From Lederbergia panacisoli (lineage in GTDB: Bacteria; Bacillota; Bacilli; Bacillales; Bacillaceae_C), in contig NZ_JANJGU010000006.1 of NCBI RefSeq assembly GCF_024626525.1, forward strand, positions 124,001 through 188,000: DNA of 64,000 nucleotides. The letters are read 5' to 3'. Shown here one piece after another: positions 8,998-17,682 of the stretch (its first letter is position 1; each line of letters begins with the position of its first letter). Under the pieces are notes generated by a model. It did not search any database. It was not told where the DNA came from and saw only the letters and a program-made list of their open reading frames with translations. Both the position numbers and the translations under genes were made by a program.

Positions 8998-9033
8998 AAA
9001 GGTGGAGCCCTCATTCGGCTTCACCTTTTTGGT
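8998..9033 (+). terminator. Terminator after ytiB
   Basis: AAAGGTGGAGCC / GGCTTCACCTTTTT stem and T run. Its right arm overlaps the last codons of the convergent 50-residue gene. Confidence 0.8.
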
Positions 9034-9163
9034 TTTCATGTTCCTTTTTCTTATGCTTATTATCTTTGCTTCCCGCTTGAAGTTCATAAAATTTAACTGC
9101 ATTTATATCCCCTAACTCCATACCAAATTCTTCATTATTATTTTTTTGTTGTTTTTTATTCAT
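9011..9163 (-). CDS. Small basic protein, 50 aa (second of an overlapping pair)
   Basis: Too short for routine gene finding but well supported: its ATG follows GGAAAAGGAA, and its first 8 bases overlap the end of the upstream small gene, which suggests translational coupling. The product is Lys/Glu/Asn-rich (MNKKQQKNNNEEFGMELGD...), has no membrane segment, and ends in a charged tail. The segment FGMELGDINA loosely recalls the FGTEFASETNA repeat of gamma-type small acid-soluble spore proteins, but the match is too weak to assign function. Confidence 0.6.
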   Translation of the reverse strand: MNKKQQKNNNEEFGMELGDINAVKFYELQAGSKDNKHKKKEHENQKGEAE

Positions 9164-9326
9164 TTCCTTTTCCTTTTCTGCCAATTTTCGAGTTGCGATT
9201 GGCGCCTTTCATCGGATCTTCACCAGCAGCGAATTCAGCAGAATAATCCGATTCCTCAATGTTTTTCTTTGGAGTTTTAGCATATTTTTCAACAGCATTT
9301 CTTGCCGCTTTGCGCTTCACCATCAT
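9156..9326 (-). CDS. Small basic protein, 56 aa (first of an overlapping pair)
   Basis: Starts at ATG 9326 (or 9323) behind GGGGAG. The product begins MMVKRKAARNAVEKYAKTPK and ends GRKGKGNE; a middle SDYSAEFAAGEDP segment is acidic. It overlaps the next small gene by 8 bases (ATGAATAA). Small size, high Lys and lack of hydrophobic segments are what minor spore core proteins look like, and MVKRKA is also the first six residues of SspO, but the rest does not match. Function unknown. Confidence 0.6.
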   Translation of the reverse strand: MMVKRKAARNAVEKYAKTPKKNIEESDYSAEFAAGEDPMKGANRNSKIGRKGKGNE

Positions 9327-9478
9327 TCATCACTCCCCATTATTGTTAAATCAGCAATAGTTTCTTCTCAATTTACGATTTTATCCATATTAAAATTGAA
9401 CATTTAACCACTTTTTCATTTCAAAAAAGGAAAATCAATTTATAATAGAACAAGCGAAAAGTTTAGGGAGGAAAAACA

Positions 9479-10633
9479 TTGAAACGTAGAATTGGGATAT
9501 TAGGAGTAGTAGCGGCATTATTTATTTCTTTGTTTTTTGTTCAAAATATGGCAGTTGCTGCTTCAAAGGATTTAGTCGTTCATTTCATTGATGTTGGACA
9601 GGGTGATTCAATATTTATTAAAACACCCCAAGGAGAAAACATTCTCATTGATGCTGGAAACCGCGCAAAAGGCCACGATGTTGTTGCCTATTTAAAAAAG
9701 CAAAAAGTTAAGACCATTAATGTCTTGATCGCTACTCATCCTGATGCAGATCATATTGGCGGCTTGGATGAAGTCATAAATGCCTTTAAAGTCAATCATA
9801 TATACGCTCCAAAAGTTTCTCATACAACACAAGCGTATAAAGATTTCTTATATGCCGTTAAGAAAAAGAAGTACAAAATAAAAACGGCAGCTTCTGGTGT
9901 AAAATTACCTTTAAAAGATAAAGCTGTGACAGCATCCTTTCTCGCTCCAGTGAAAAGTTACGCGAAAAGTGATTTAAATAATTGGAGTGCTGTTCTACAC
10001 CTGAAATACAATAAAAATACATTCTTATTTACAGGAGATATCGAATCAAAAGGCGAAAAAGATTTGATTTCCAAGAAACGATTATCTAAAGTAGATGTAT
10101 TGAAAGTAAGTCATCACGGTGCAAAGCAAGCTACGACAAGTGAATTTTTAAAAATCGTAAAACCTAAATATGCTGTGATTAGTGTTGGAAAGGGAAATAG
10201 ATATAAACACCCTACTTCTGAAACTTTAAAAAGGCTTGCGGCTGTAAAAGCAAAAATTTATCGTACGGATTTATCAGGTACCATTACAGCCACATCGAAT
10301 GGAAATACTATAAAAATCAATGCTAAACCAAGCCAAGTAAAAGCGCCTGAAACAAATCCAAGCTACAAATTATCGGCAAATCTAGATAATAAAACACCGA
10401 AACAATATTCTACAATCAATTTAACTGTTAACGGACTTCCGAAAGGTACAAAGTATAAAGCTATATTTAATTATAAAAGTACACAAACTCCTTATTACGG
10501 AAAAGTGGGCGAAAAGCTTCCTGTATATATAAGCGGGGCTTCAATAGGTTACACTGTTAAGGTGGATATTTCCGTATCATATAAAGGAAAAACGTATAAA
10601 ACGCAAACTTCATTTACTCCAATAAGGAAGTGA
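9479..10633 (+). CDS. Secreted ComEC/Rec2-like metallo-beta-lactamase-fold hydrolase
   Basis: Starts at TTG 9479 behind AGGGAGGAAAAAC. A signal peptide (to about residue 28, AVAASK) indicates export. Residues 30-280 form a metallo-beta-lactamase domain of the ComEC C-terminal type: HFIDVGQGDSIFI, THPDADHIGG, FTGDIESKGE, VSHHGAK and a late HPTSETL. It lacks the ComEC membrane channel, so it acts outside the membrane on its own. The last 100 residues are a separate beta-rich, Lys/Thr/Tyr-rich domain that may bind wall or nucleic acid. A DUF3006 gene follows 4 bases later. Nuclease-type activity is likely but not shown. Confidence 0.85.
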   Translation: MKRRIGILGVVAALFISLFFVQNMAVAASKDLVVHFIDVGQGDSIFIKTPQGENILIDAGNRAKGHDVVAYLKKQKVKTINVLIATHPDADHIGGLDEVINAFKVNHIYAPKVSHTTQAYKDFLYAVKKKKYKIKTAASGVKLPLKDKAVTASFLAPVKSYAKSDLNNWSAVLHLKYNKNTFLFTGDIESKGEKDLISKKRLSKVDVLKVSHHGAKQATTSEFLKIVKPKYAVISVGKGNRYKHPTSETLKRLAAVKAKIYRTDLSGTITATSNGNTIKINAKPSQVKAPETNPSYKLSANLDNKTPKQYSTINLTVNGLPKGTKYKAIFNYKSTQTPYYGKVGEKLPVYISGASIGYTVKVDISVSYKGKTYKTQTSFTPIRK

Positions 10634-10637
10634 AAAC

Positions 10638-10850
10638 ATGCGCGGAATCATTGATCGATTTGAAGGAGATTGGGTTGTAGTGGAAATAGATGGTGACACA
10701 GTCGATTTTGAAAAATCACTTTTCCCAAAGGAAGCTCTTGCAGGTGATGTAGTGGAAATCAATGGTGATAAAGTTAAAATTCTTAAAGCTGAGACAGATA
10801 AACTCCGAAAAGAAATTGAGGAGCTCATGGATGACGTTTGGGAAGATTAA
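10638..10850 (+). CDS. DUF3006 domain protein, 70 aa
   Basis: A small acidic cytosolic protein: an OB-like beta half (MRGIIDRFEGDWVVVEIDGD, FPKEALAGDVVEINGDKVKIL) followed by a charged helix (KLRKEIEELMDDVWED). This is the DUF3006 pattern, whose members often sit directly behind secreted ComEC-like hydrolases, as here (4 bases apart, same operon). The protein has no signal peptide, so partner and hydrolase would be in different compartments; the role is unknown. Confidence 0.85.
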   Translation: MRGIIDRFEGDWVVVEIDGDTVDFEKSLFPKEALAGDVVEINGDKVKILKAETDKLRKEIEELMDDVWED

Positions 10851-10877
10851 CAGAATGGGTTAAAAGGAGATAGTAAA

Positions 10878-11702
10878 ATGCCTCAGATTATAAGCGTCAA
10901 CACAGAAAATAATGATTTTCAAAGATTCGAGGTTTTAAAGAAAAACCGGAATAAACGACATAAATATAAAGAGTTTTTTGTTGAAGGTGTAAGGAATATT
11001 AACGAAGCGATTAGCAATGAATGGGATATAAAGGCCTATATATATTCTCCTCAAAAACCATTATCCCATTGGGGAAAAGGGATATTAGCTAAATCCACTG
11101 CAAATATACATTATGAGTTGCAAGCACATTTAATGGAGAAAATCAGTGATAAAGAAGACACTTCAGAATTGATTGCAATTGTCACAATGCCTGAAGATGA
11201 TTTTTCCCGGATTCCTGTGAATGAAAAAATGTTGATCGTTGTTTTTGATCGTCCTTCAAATAGAGGTAATCTTGGTTCCATTATTCGTTCCTGTGATGCA
11301 CTTGGATGCCAAGGCTTGATTATGACGGGACATGCCGTCGATTTATATGACCCGGAGACGATACGTGCCACAATGGGATCATTTTTTAATCTGCCAACTA
11401 TTCGAATTTCATCACCTAGCGAAGTGAAAAATTGGGCCGAAACATTAAGGCAAACATATCCCGATTTACAAATTGTTGGAACGAGTGCAACCGGCAGTGA
11501 AGAAATATATTATTGCGATTTTTCAAAGCCCACCATTCTTCTAGTTGGAAATGAGACACAAGGACTTAGCCATTTTTACAAAGAAATGTGCGATCATATG
11601 ATTAACATTCCTATGTACGGTTCGGCTTCGTCGTTTAATGTTGCTTGTGCTGCTTCGATTATGCTTTATGAGGTCAGCAGGCAGAGACATCTGGGGTATT
11701 AG
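10878..11702 (+). CDS. TrmH/SpoU-family RNA 2'-O-methyltransferase
   Basis: SPOUT-fold enzyme that uses S-adenosylmethionine to methylate ribose 2'-OH in RNA. The 274-residue product has an N-terminal substrate-binding domain (FEVLKKNRNKRHKYKEFFVE) and the three SpoU motifs: FDRPSNRGNLGSIIRSCDAL near 120, LLVGNETQGLS near 225 and SSFNVACAASIMLYE near 255. The knot-forming cofactor loop is intact. Which RNA it modifies cannot be read from sequence; relatives include TsnR-type 23S rRNA methylases. Ribosome site AAAAGGAGA; a terminator follows. Confidence 0.87.
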   Translation: MPQIISVNTENNDFQRFEVLKKNRNKRHKYKEFFVEGVRNINEAISNEWDIKAYIYSPQKPLSHWGKGILAKSTANIHYELQAHLMEKISDKEDTSELIAIVTMPEDDFSRIPVNEKMLIVVFDRPSNRGNLGSIIRSCDALGCQGLIMTGHAVDLYDPETIRATMGSFFNLPTIRISSPSEVKNWAETLRQTYPDLQIVGTSATGSEEIYYCDFSKPTILLVGNETQGLSHFYKEMCDHMINIPMYGSASSFNVACAASIMLYEVSRQRHLGY

Positions 11703-11705
11703 TTC

Positions 11706-11744
11706 AAAAAAGGCAAGGGCATGAAGAAGCAGCCCTTGCCTTTT
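11706..11744 (+). terminator. Terminator after the RNA methyltransferase gene
   Basis: AAAAGGCAAGGGC / GCCCTTGCCTTTT, a 13-bp perfect stem. A second small hairpin (CGGTTCC / GGAAACCG) follows near 11761-11787. Confidence 0.8.
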
Positions 11745-11798
11745 AACTTTGTAAAAAAAGCGGTTCCTGCAAGATTGGAAACCGTCAAAGGGCTTTAG

Positions 11799-11987
11799 TC
11801 ACCTTAATAAAGAAGGCGGGCCATCAGGTATTGTATTTGCTAGAATTATATAAATTAATAGATTGGCAGGTAAACATAAAAAGATGAGTCTCACTCCAAG
11901 AGAAGATATACCAAAGTATTCTGCAATACCTCCACAAACTCCAGATATTGCTTTATCCGTTGAGGATTTTCTTAATTTGTTGTTCAT
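11799..11987 (-). CDS. PspC-domain small membrane protein
   Basis: A 62-residue stand-alone PspC domain: basic start MNNKLRKSSTDKAISGVCGG, then IAEYFGISSLGVRLIFL and one to two membrane helices ending IPDGPP. PspC family members sense or respond to envelope stress; short single-domain forms like this are common in Bacilli. The ATG is behind AGAGGAGGGG. It is monocistronic and convergent with the methyltransferase gene. Confidence 0.85.
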   Translation of the reverse strand: MNNKLRKSSTDKAISGVCGGIAEYFGISSLGVRLIFLCLPANLLIYIILANTIPDGPPSLLR

Positions 11988-12368
11988 TCCAACCCCTCCT
12001 CTTATTTCTAATTATATGTAGTTAGTTGACTACTAATTTACATTTAGGGTGTATTATCATTTCTATCCTGAAGCAATAACGGCGATAACAGCCAAGGTGA
12101 TACTAATAATTATGTACAAGATGGAGCCAATCAAATTCGGTCGAACATTAAGCTAATACAATTTTTTTCCTGTATTCTTATATTTCATTTTATCACGATA
12201 TTCATCCTATTTTATTTATTCACTCTACTAATTCACCGTGACTCCACAACTAGTTCAAAAAAAAAGCAGAACATTTTATAATTTGAATTTTTCCACTATC
12301 GGAATAGTCAATTATAGACTATTATATAAAAGAACGATACATATTATTTCTGTTGGGAGGTATACATA
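11988..12368. other. Intergenic region with an incomplete membrane-like reading frame
   Basis: No complete gene seen. On the minus strand, 12063 to about 12155 reads as a hydrophobic stretch (LNVRPNLIGSILYIIISITL and onward to a stop) but a stop codon precedes it and no start codon is present. It may be a relic of a small membrane protein. The rest is AT-rich and probably holds the promoter of the glyoxalase-family gene. Confidence 0.4.
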
Positions 12369-12737
12369 ATGAAAATGGAACATGTAGGAATTATGGTCAA
12401 TGACATGGACAAGTCTTTAGCGTTTTATCAAAACATCCTAGGTCTAAAATTAAGAAATAGAGAGTGGTTAAATGACACTGTTGAGCTTGCCTTTTTATAT
12501 TTTCCAGAGCAGCCAAGTGTAGAGATTGAACTTGTTTTTGGCGTTCAGGTTGAAAACGAAGGAATCGTGAATCACTTGGCATTTACTGTTGAAGACATTG
12601 AAGCTGAACTCGTACGCTTAAGGGAAGCAGGCATCAAATTAGTGGATGAAGAACCTCGAAGTATTTTAAAGGATAATGTTAAAATTGCCTTTTTTGATGG
12701 TCCGAATGGTGAGAAGCTAGAATTGGTAGAAAGATAA
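12369..12737 (+). CDS. VOC-family (glyoxalase I-like) metalloprotein
   Basis: A 122-residue single VOC domain made of two beta-alpha-beta-beta-beta modules. Metal ligands are visible at the family positions: His 5 (MEHVGIMV), Glu in VEIELVF, His in VNHLAFTV, and Glu near the C-terminus (NGEKLELVER). Such proteins include lactoylglutathione lyase, dioxygenases and thiol-resistance enzymes; the exact reaction is not determined. Ribosome site GGGAGG. Monocistronic with a strong terminator. Confidence 0.85.
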   Translation: MKMEHVGIMVNDMDKSLAFYQNILGLKLRNREWLNDTVELAFLYFPEQPSVEIELVFGVQVENEGIVNHLAFTVEDIEAELVRLREAGIKLVDEEPRSILKDNVKIAFFDGPNGEKLELVER

Positions 12738-12770
12738 GTTTGCTTTGTCATTTTTACTTATTCCAAATAG

Positions 12771-12805
12771 AAATGGGGCCCATCCTCAGGATTTGGCCCC
12801 ATTTT
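12771..12805. terminator. Bidirectional terminator
   Basis: AAATGGGGCC / GGCCCCATTT stem between convergent genes; short T run on the right, A-rich left side. Confidence 0.8.
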
Positions 12806-12816
12806 GCCGCCATTCA

Positions 12817-13812
12817 TTAGGCAAATCGATAGTAAATTAAAACAAATGTGGACAGGACAAAGATAAAATTCAGAAAAACAAAGATGAATTGGTCGATCCT
12901 AGTTTTATGCATTTTGATAGGCGGGTTGTAAAATGATACACCTTCGACTATAAAAATGATTAACACAATATGAATCATAAAATGCCCGATAATTTCTGTC
13001 ATTCCAAAAACAAGAGTAGTCAAAATAAAAATTACAGTCACGACAACCCCTAATACCCTGTTCAAAATCCCAACAACTAATAAATAGCCGACAATAAATT
13101 CAATAAAGGCAGCCATCACAATAAATGTTGTGGGAGCAAAACCGAATGTAGGTACATGATGGTTAATGACAATATCTAATGACATTGTTGGATATACCCA
13201 TTTTTCAATCGCAACCCAGCATAGAGATAAACCTGTTCCTAAATATAAAAATGGAAAGCCAATTTTCTCAAACTTAGTATTTCCTACTAATAAGACACCA
13301 ATGATTGCAACATAAAAGCCGTAATCTAACATATGGAAAATTCCATTATCCAAAGTAACATGAATAAATAATCCTAATAACAAAACGGAACCTATTTTTG
13401 TAAACAAATGATGTGGAACAAGTAAAAGCCCTATTGTGATCCAAACGAGAACTATTACAAAAGTCGACCCTATATGGAACTCCGGTGCAAACAATGTGCC
13501 ACTAAATACCTGAATTATTAACGAAACAGCAGTACCATACTTTAAAATATCCCTGCTGTATTTTCTGAAGCTTGAAAGCCAATGATCTGCTTTTTTAATT
13601 GGAGCCCATTCTGTTGTTTTTGGGATAATAAGCGTTAAAATTGCTAAAACGATAGCAGCAATGATAGATAAAGAAATGAATAATGGCGATAAAATATTTT
13701 CAATTGTTTCTTTTTGAGGCGCCACTTCTGTGAACCATTTTACATGAGCCTGTACAAAAAATGGAGAAACAATCAAACCAAGTACTATTATAAATTGAAA
13801 AATCCTTTTCAT
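12817..13812 (-). CDS. Multi-pass membrane protein with exported N-terminus (HVKWF family)
   Basis: The start at 13812 (MKRIFQF) is chosen because AGAAGGG precedes it by 7 bases; an earlier ATG would span that site. Residues 1-22 look like a cleavable signal (SPFFVQA), which would leave His as the first mature residue (HVKWFTEV). About eight to nine membrane helices follow, some resembling DoxX-type four-helix bundles (IEFIVGYLLVVGI, GMTEIIGHFMIHI). Conserved His residues are scattered near membrane faces. No function is established; a free N-terminal His recalls copper-binding proteins, but that is only a suggestion. Confidence 0.7.
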   Translation of the reverse strand: MKRIFQFIIVLGLIVSPFFVQAHVKWFTEVAPQKETIENILSPLFISLSIIAAIVLAILTLIIPKTTEWAPIKKADHWLSSFRKYSRDILKYGTAVSLIIQVFSGTLFAPEFHIGSTFVIVLVWITIGLLLVPHHLFTKIGSVLLLGLFIHVTLDNGIFHMLDYGFYVAIIGVLLVGNTKFEKIGFPFLYLGTGLSLCWVAIEKWVYPTMSLDIVINHHVPTFGFAPTTFIVMAAFIEFIVGYLLVVGILNRVLGVVVTVIFILTTLVFGMTEIIGHFMIHIVLIIFIVEGVSFYNPPIKMHKTRIDQFIFVFLNFIFVLSTFVLIYYRFA

Positions 13813-13976
13813 ATTATGCCCTTCTCTCATTAACATTATGGAATACGATAAGTATACTCCATTCTCTTCGTTTGCTACCTAATCAAAATTGACATTTATG
13901 CGAAATGATTCACATACAGTAAAAGAAACCACACTATATGACATGTGCAGTTTCTAATTTATAAGGTCTTATATGT

Positions 13977-14804
13977 TTAGTGAATTTGTTTTTCAAATAA
14001 CACATACCTATCATTATTTTTTGAAATTATGCTCCATAACACCAGATTCACAATTAATAGTCCTATTGAAATCAGGATGATTAACTGAACTCCCAGTAAA
14101 AACAGTCCACTAACCTGGCCAATCATCATTGCTATTACAGGTAGAACGATAATGCCGCCAAGGTTCTGGGCTTCCTGATACGTCTTCACCCTTGCTGATA
14201 TTAAGATATTCAGCAGCACTGAAAGCAAGATAACCATTGGTGAAAGACAGGTTATTAACGCCACCCAGTTACCTGATGGGAAGATCAGCTCGCCAAACAA
14301 AGGATACCCTAAAGAATTGATAATGACTCCACAAGCTACAAAACTAATGACAGAAACTAATAATGGCGGTATTAAAGATGCTATTATCTTGCTCAGAAAT
14401 AACGTTTTGATGGAAATTGGTGAAAACAATAAACTTTCCAACGTTCGGTTTTCCTTCTCTCCAACAAAGCTATTACCGGCCACTGTCATGGCTGTAATAA
14501 TCGGAACGAGCAAAAATAAGGTTGGTAGTATAAAATTAATGAACATATATATAATTTGCTGCTGAAGTGTATAAGAAGAAATCTCATCACCCGCTGCACT
14601 AGTAAGCAAAGTATCAAGTAGTTTCTGTACATCATCTCCCGCAACCTTTTCGGCATCAAAAATTAAGGCGCCTCCCAACACAACCAAAGGGAAAATAACA
14701 GAAAATACAATTGGGATGATAATCATGGTTACGAGCAATGTTTTACTTCTAAAAATATCTTTAAGGTCTTTTTTAATCAAAGCTTTACTAATATATGTAT
14801 CCAT
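13977..14804 (-). CDS. ABC-2 type exporter permease
   Basis: Integral membrane half of an ABC exporter. The 275-residue protein has six membrane helices: the first at about 20-45, a large extracellular loop to about 95, then five more. The motif GEKENRTLESLLFSPIS near 135 is the cytoplasmic coupling element of NatB-like permeases. Its start codon overlaps the last base of the ATPase gene stop, so they are translated together. Substrate unknown; relatives export sodium, antibiotics or peptides. Confidence 0.86.
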   Translation of the reverse strand: MDTYISKALIKKDLKDIFRSKTLLVTMIIIPIVFSVIFPLVVLGGALIFDAEKVAGDDVQKLLDTLLTSAAGDEISSYTLQQQIIYMFINFILPTLFLLVPIITAMTVAGNSFVGEKENRTLESLLFSPISIKTLFLSKIIASLIPPLLVSVISFVACGVIINSLGYPLFGELIFPSGNWVALITCLSPMVILLSVLLNILISARVKTYQEAQNLGGIIVLPVIAMMIGQVSGLFLLGVQLIILISIGLLIVNLVLWSIISKNNDRYVLFEKQIH

Positions 14805-15706
14805 TATTTATAACCCCTTACTTTGAAATAAATCGATTGTAAATCATTGTTCATGATCGTAACCGAATAAACAGGATCCGTCTTCAGCAAGCCATTTAGC
14901 AAATGAGGGATGTCATTTTTAGTAGGCAGATCAAAAACCACCATGGATTCTTCTAGCACTCTGCAAGGAAACCCTAAATAATGCTTTTCTTTTGGCTTAA
15001 ATGTTGTATTCACTTTCACGGCGACTTGTTTAACATACTTATCCTCTAACTCTATTAAAGTTCCTTGTTCAGCTATCGTCCCATTTTCGATGAAAGCAAA
15101 GGAATGGCAGATTGTCTCCAATTGATGCAGGACATGTGAACAAATAATAACTGTAGTCCCTGTTTCCCGATTATAGTTTTTCAAATAGGATAAGACCATC
15201 TGAATTCCATCAGGGTCCAAACCATTTGTCGGTTCATCCAAAAACAGAATATCCGGTTTATGCAACAGAGCTTTAGCCAATGCCAACCGCTTCTTCATTC
15301 CGGTACTATACTTTCCTACCGGTTTATCTTGATGCTCCTTCAAATCAAACAAATCAAGAAGCTCTGCCACTCTTTTCTCATCTGTTACTCCATATAATAC
15401 AGCGAATAATTCCAAGTTCTCTTTTCCACTCATCTGGTGGTACAACCCCGCACTCTCCGTCACAATTCCAGATATTTTTCTAATTGCATCTCCCCCTGAT
15501 GCAGGATCCATTCCGTTTAATAAGATTGACCCTTTTTCCGGTTTAATAACGCCATTTAATATACGGATAAAGGTGGTTTTCCCTGCCCCATTTGGGCCCA
15601 ATAACCCAACTATTTCACCTTTTTTCACCTTGAAGTTTACATTTTCTAGTACCTTTTGCTGACCAAATGATTTATACAAACCTTCTACTTCAATAAAACT
15701 AGTCAT
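14804..15706 (-). CDS. ABC exporter ATP-binding protein
   Basis: ATPase of the adjacent exporter. The 300-residue protein has Walker A LGPNGAGKTT near 36-45, signature YSTGMKKRLALAKAL near 135, Walker B DILFLDEPTNGLDP near 160 and the switch His in IICSHVLHQL. A C-terminal extension of about 80 residues (VKVNTTFKPKEKHYLG) is typical of NatA/CcmA-like exporters. First gene of the two-gene operon; ribosome site AGAGGGA. Confidence 0.9.
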   Translation of the reverse strand: MTSFIEVEGLYKSFGQQKVLENVNFKVKKGEIVGLLGPNGAGKTTFIRILNGVIKPEKGSILLNGMDPASGGDAIRKISGIVTESAGLYHQMSGKENLELFAVLYGVTDEKRVAELLDLFDLKEHQDKPVGKYSTGMKKRLALAKALLHKPDILFLDEPTNGLDPDGIQMVLSYLKNYNRETGTTVIICSHVLHQLETICHSFAFIENGTIAEQGTLIELEDKYVKQVAVKVNTTFKPKEKHYLGFPCRVLEESMVVFDLPTKNDIPHLLNGLLKTDPVYSVTIMNNDLQSIYFKVRGYK

Positions 15707-15974
15707 TTTTCACGATCCCTCTTAAATTTTTTAAAACCAAACTTGTGCAAAAATGGATGTTGCAAATTGTTGCTGGTATGTACATCTGGCCCTTTTTCCG
15801 AAAAAAACAACACCTACTCCCGATACTACTAAAAACTTATATTGGATTTGATTTATCAATTAAAAAGCTATTCTCCTTAATTCTCTTTCCATATTAAAAT
15901 TACCTTCTTTTTTTGACTCAACTAAAATATTTTTAAAAAATAAAAAAGCCACCATATATTTGGCAGCTATAGCC

Positions 15975-16037
15975 TCAGATTTGGATATAACAAAACAATT
16001 ATTCTAAGACTTTCCATTCTTCATATATCTCAGCATC
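15975..16037 (-). pseudogene. Remnant of a NUDIX hydrolase gene 3' end
   Basis: About 65 bases here match 18799-18862, the last codons and downstream flank of the intact NUDIX gene, with roughly 85 percent identity by eye. On the minus strand it encodes DAEIYEEWKVLE-stop, against DAEIYKEWRILE-stop in the intact copy. Nothing similar to the rest of the NUDIX gene lies upstream. It is a leftover of a second copy, lost apart from its tail. Confidence 0.75.
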
Positions 16038-16128
16038 CCCTTTTCTGTTTATTCTTTAATCTTCAAGAACATACCATCTTTGGAATTATTTTAGAGATAA
16101 AAAGAACAAAAGTGATGGGTTAAGATGT

Positions 16129-16610
16129 TTAGAATGTAATTTCTTTTGTTTTCATTACACAAGCAAACCATTGGTCATGTATTTGGTTATGGTGATTAAT
16201 AATTTGATCGGCTTTTAAAATATCCATATCATATGTACTATTGGCATCTTTTGCAAGAATCACTTCATATCCCAAGCTGAAGGCGCGCCTGCAGGTAGCA
16301 TCTACACATACATCTAATTGAATCCCTGTAATAACGATTCGTTAATATCCCTTGCCATTAATAGTTGATGAAGGTTTGTTCGTTGAAAGGAATCAGAATG
16401 ATCTTTTTCAATGATAATATCTTCTTTGGATGGTGTCACTGATGGATGGATTTCCCACCCCAGGTCCCCCTTTTGGTAAAAGGTTCCATATTTTCCGTTA
16501 TGCTTCGTGAAAAAAACAGGTTCCCCCGACCTATGTGCTTTTGCAATCAGGAATTGAGTATTGTTTAATAACTCGTCACCCTTGTACACAGATTTTTTCT
16601 GCCAAAATTC
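16129..16610 (-). pseudogene. Isochorismatase-family cysteine hydrolase, frameshifted and 5'-truncated
   Basis: The upstream frame encodes VYKGDELLNNTQFLIAKAHR and onward to LLMARDI; one base then appears to be missing and the next frame continues RIVITGIQLDVCVDATCRRA to a stop at 16129-16131. Together they cover the middle and end of an isochorismatase-like hydrolase, with the catalytic Cys in TGIQLDVCV still present. The N-terminal Asp-bearing motif is absent and a stop precedes the remaining start region. The frame change lies near 16341, in an AA run that would read DIKRIVITG with one more A. It is part of a row of decayed genes. Confidence 0.82.
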
Positions 16611-16706
16611 ACTTTTTAACTATAAGTAATGCGGTATTCTTTCTCTTCATTAGTATCCCCTTTTCATTGCGATGTTTTCTTTGCAACTATATGCATGAGA
16701 AAGAGT

Positions 16707-17547
16707 TTAAAAATTAATAACAATGCCTGCCTTATCATCGGATTTTTTAAATCTAGGATATTTTATACATTCTGGATCTGTTTCTTCTAATTGAATTAAA
16801 TTTCTTGAATACTTTTCAATACCTTTTTCTAAAATACATTTAGCCACATAACTCCAATAATTTTCCTTTGGAGGGACCATTTCATCTGGTAAAACATACC
16901 ATCTGATATTAGGATAAGATGTTTTAATCCAGTCTGTTAATCCTTCCATATTCAATATAATCTAATGCTTGATATTCGCCATTCAAAACTCCATATCCAT
17001 TAAATGTGTTACTTTTCGTTCGATTAGATAGTAAAATCTCTCTTACATTTTCCATTAAATCGTCCCTAGTTTCTATACCTTGCCGTATCAACTCTTTCCA
17101 TTTAACTATTGCTGTATTTTCCAAATGGGCAACCTGTAATCTTGTTAATGGCCTGACCTCGTTATCTTGATATACTGCGAGTATCATACAATCTCCTGTT
17201 TGTACAAAATCCACCCCAGTATCGGAAACCTTAATTACCGCTAAAGCAGTTCCCCAAAATTGTTCTTTTTTCAAAAAATCGATATTATACGCTTTCATTT
17301 TATTACGGATACCTTCGTTGATTTTTAATAAATCATCCATTAGACCGTTAGACGCCTCAAGAGATTCGAAATATCTTCTCGCTTCATTTGAAGCAATATA
17401 GCCACCTGTATGGCCTTCTTTATTCTTAAAAGGGATTAGTGAAGAGACCCCATCTGCAACACCATAAACTGAAATGTCATTATTTATTATTATTGAATCC
17501 TCATTTAATTCGCCTACGCCTTTTAAGGTTATCTGATCTACATTCAA
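16707..17547 (-). pseudogene. PP2C-type protein phosphatase, broken by two frameshifts
   Basis: The first frame (17547 to 16924, TTG start behind GGAAGTGGG) has the N-terminal motifs of a PP2C domain: LNEDS, YGVADGVSSL and FVQTGDCMILAVY. It stops at 16924. A second frame around 16930-16885 carries the conserved HLILISDGMF motif, and a third frame (to 16707) carries the final SDDKAGIVI motif. Joined, they make a complete domain of about 280 residues, so two single-base changes, probably in short T and A runs near 16940 and 16890, have broken it. The N-terminal Asp residues are intact, so decay is recent, or sequencing error must be excluded. Confidence 0.8.
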
Positions 17548-17682
17548 GCTAATCCCACTTCCTTTGGAAAATTCGTCTTAATCGGAATACTAAAATTTTT
17601 GCATTTATAATTCATATTGATTTAGCCGCATATAATTTACTGGAATAAATTGATTAGCCATATTCTTCATACATCTTTTTTA

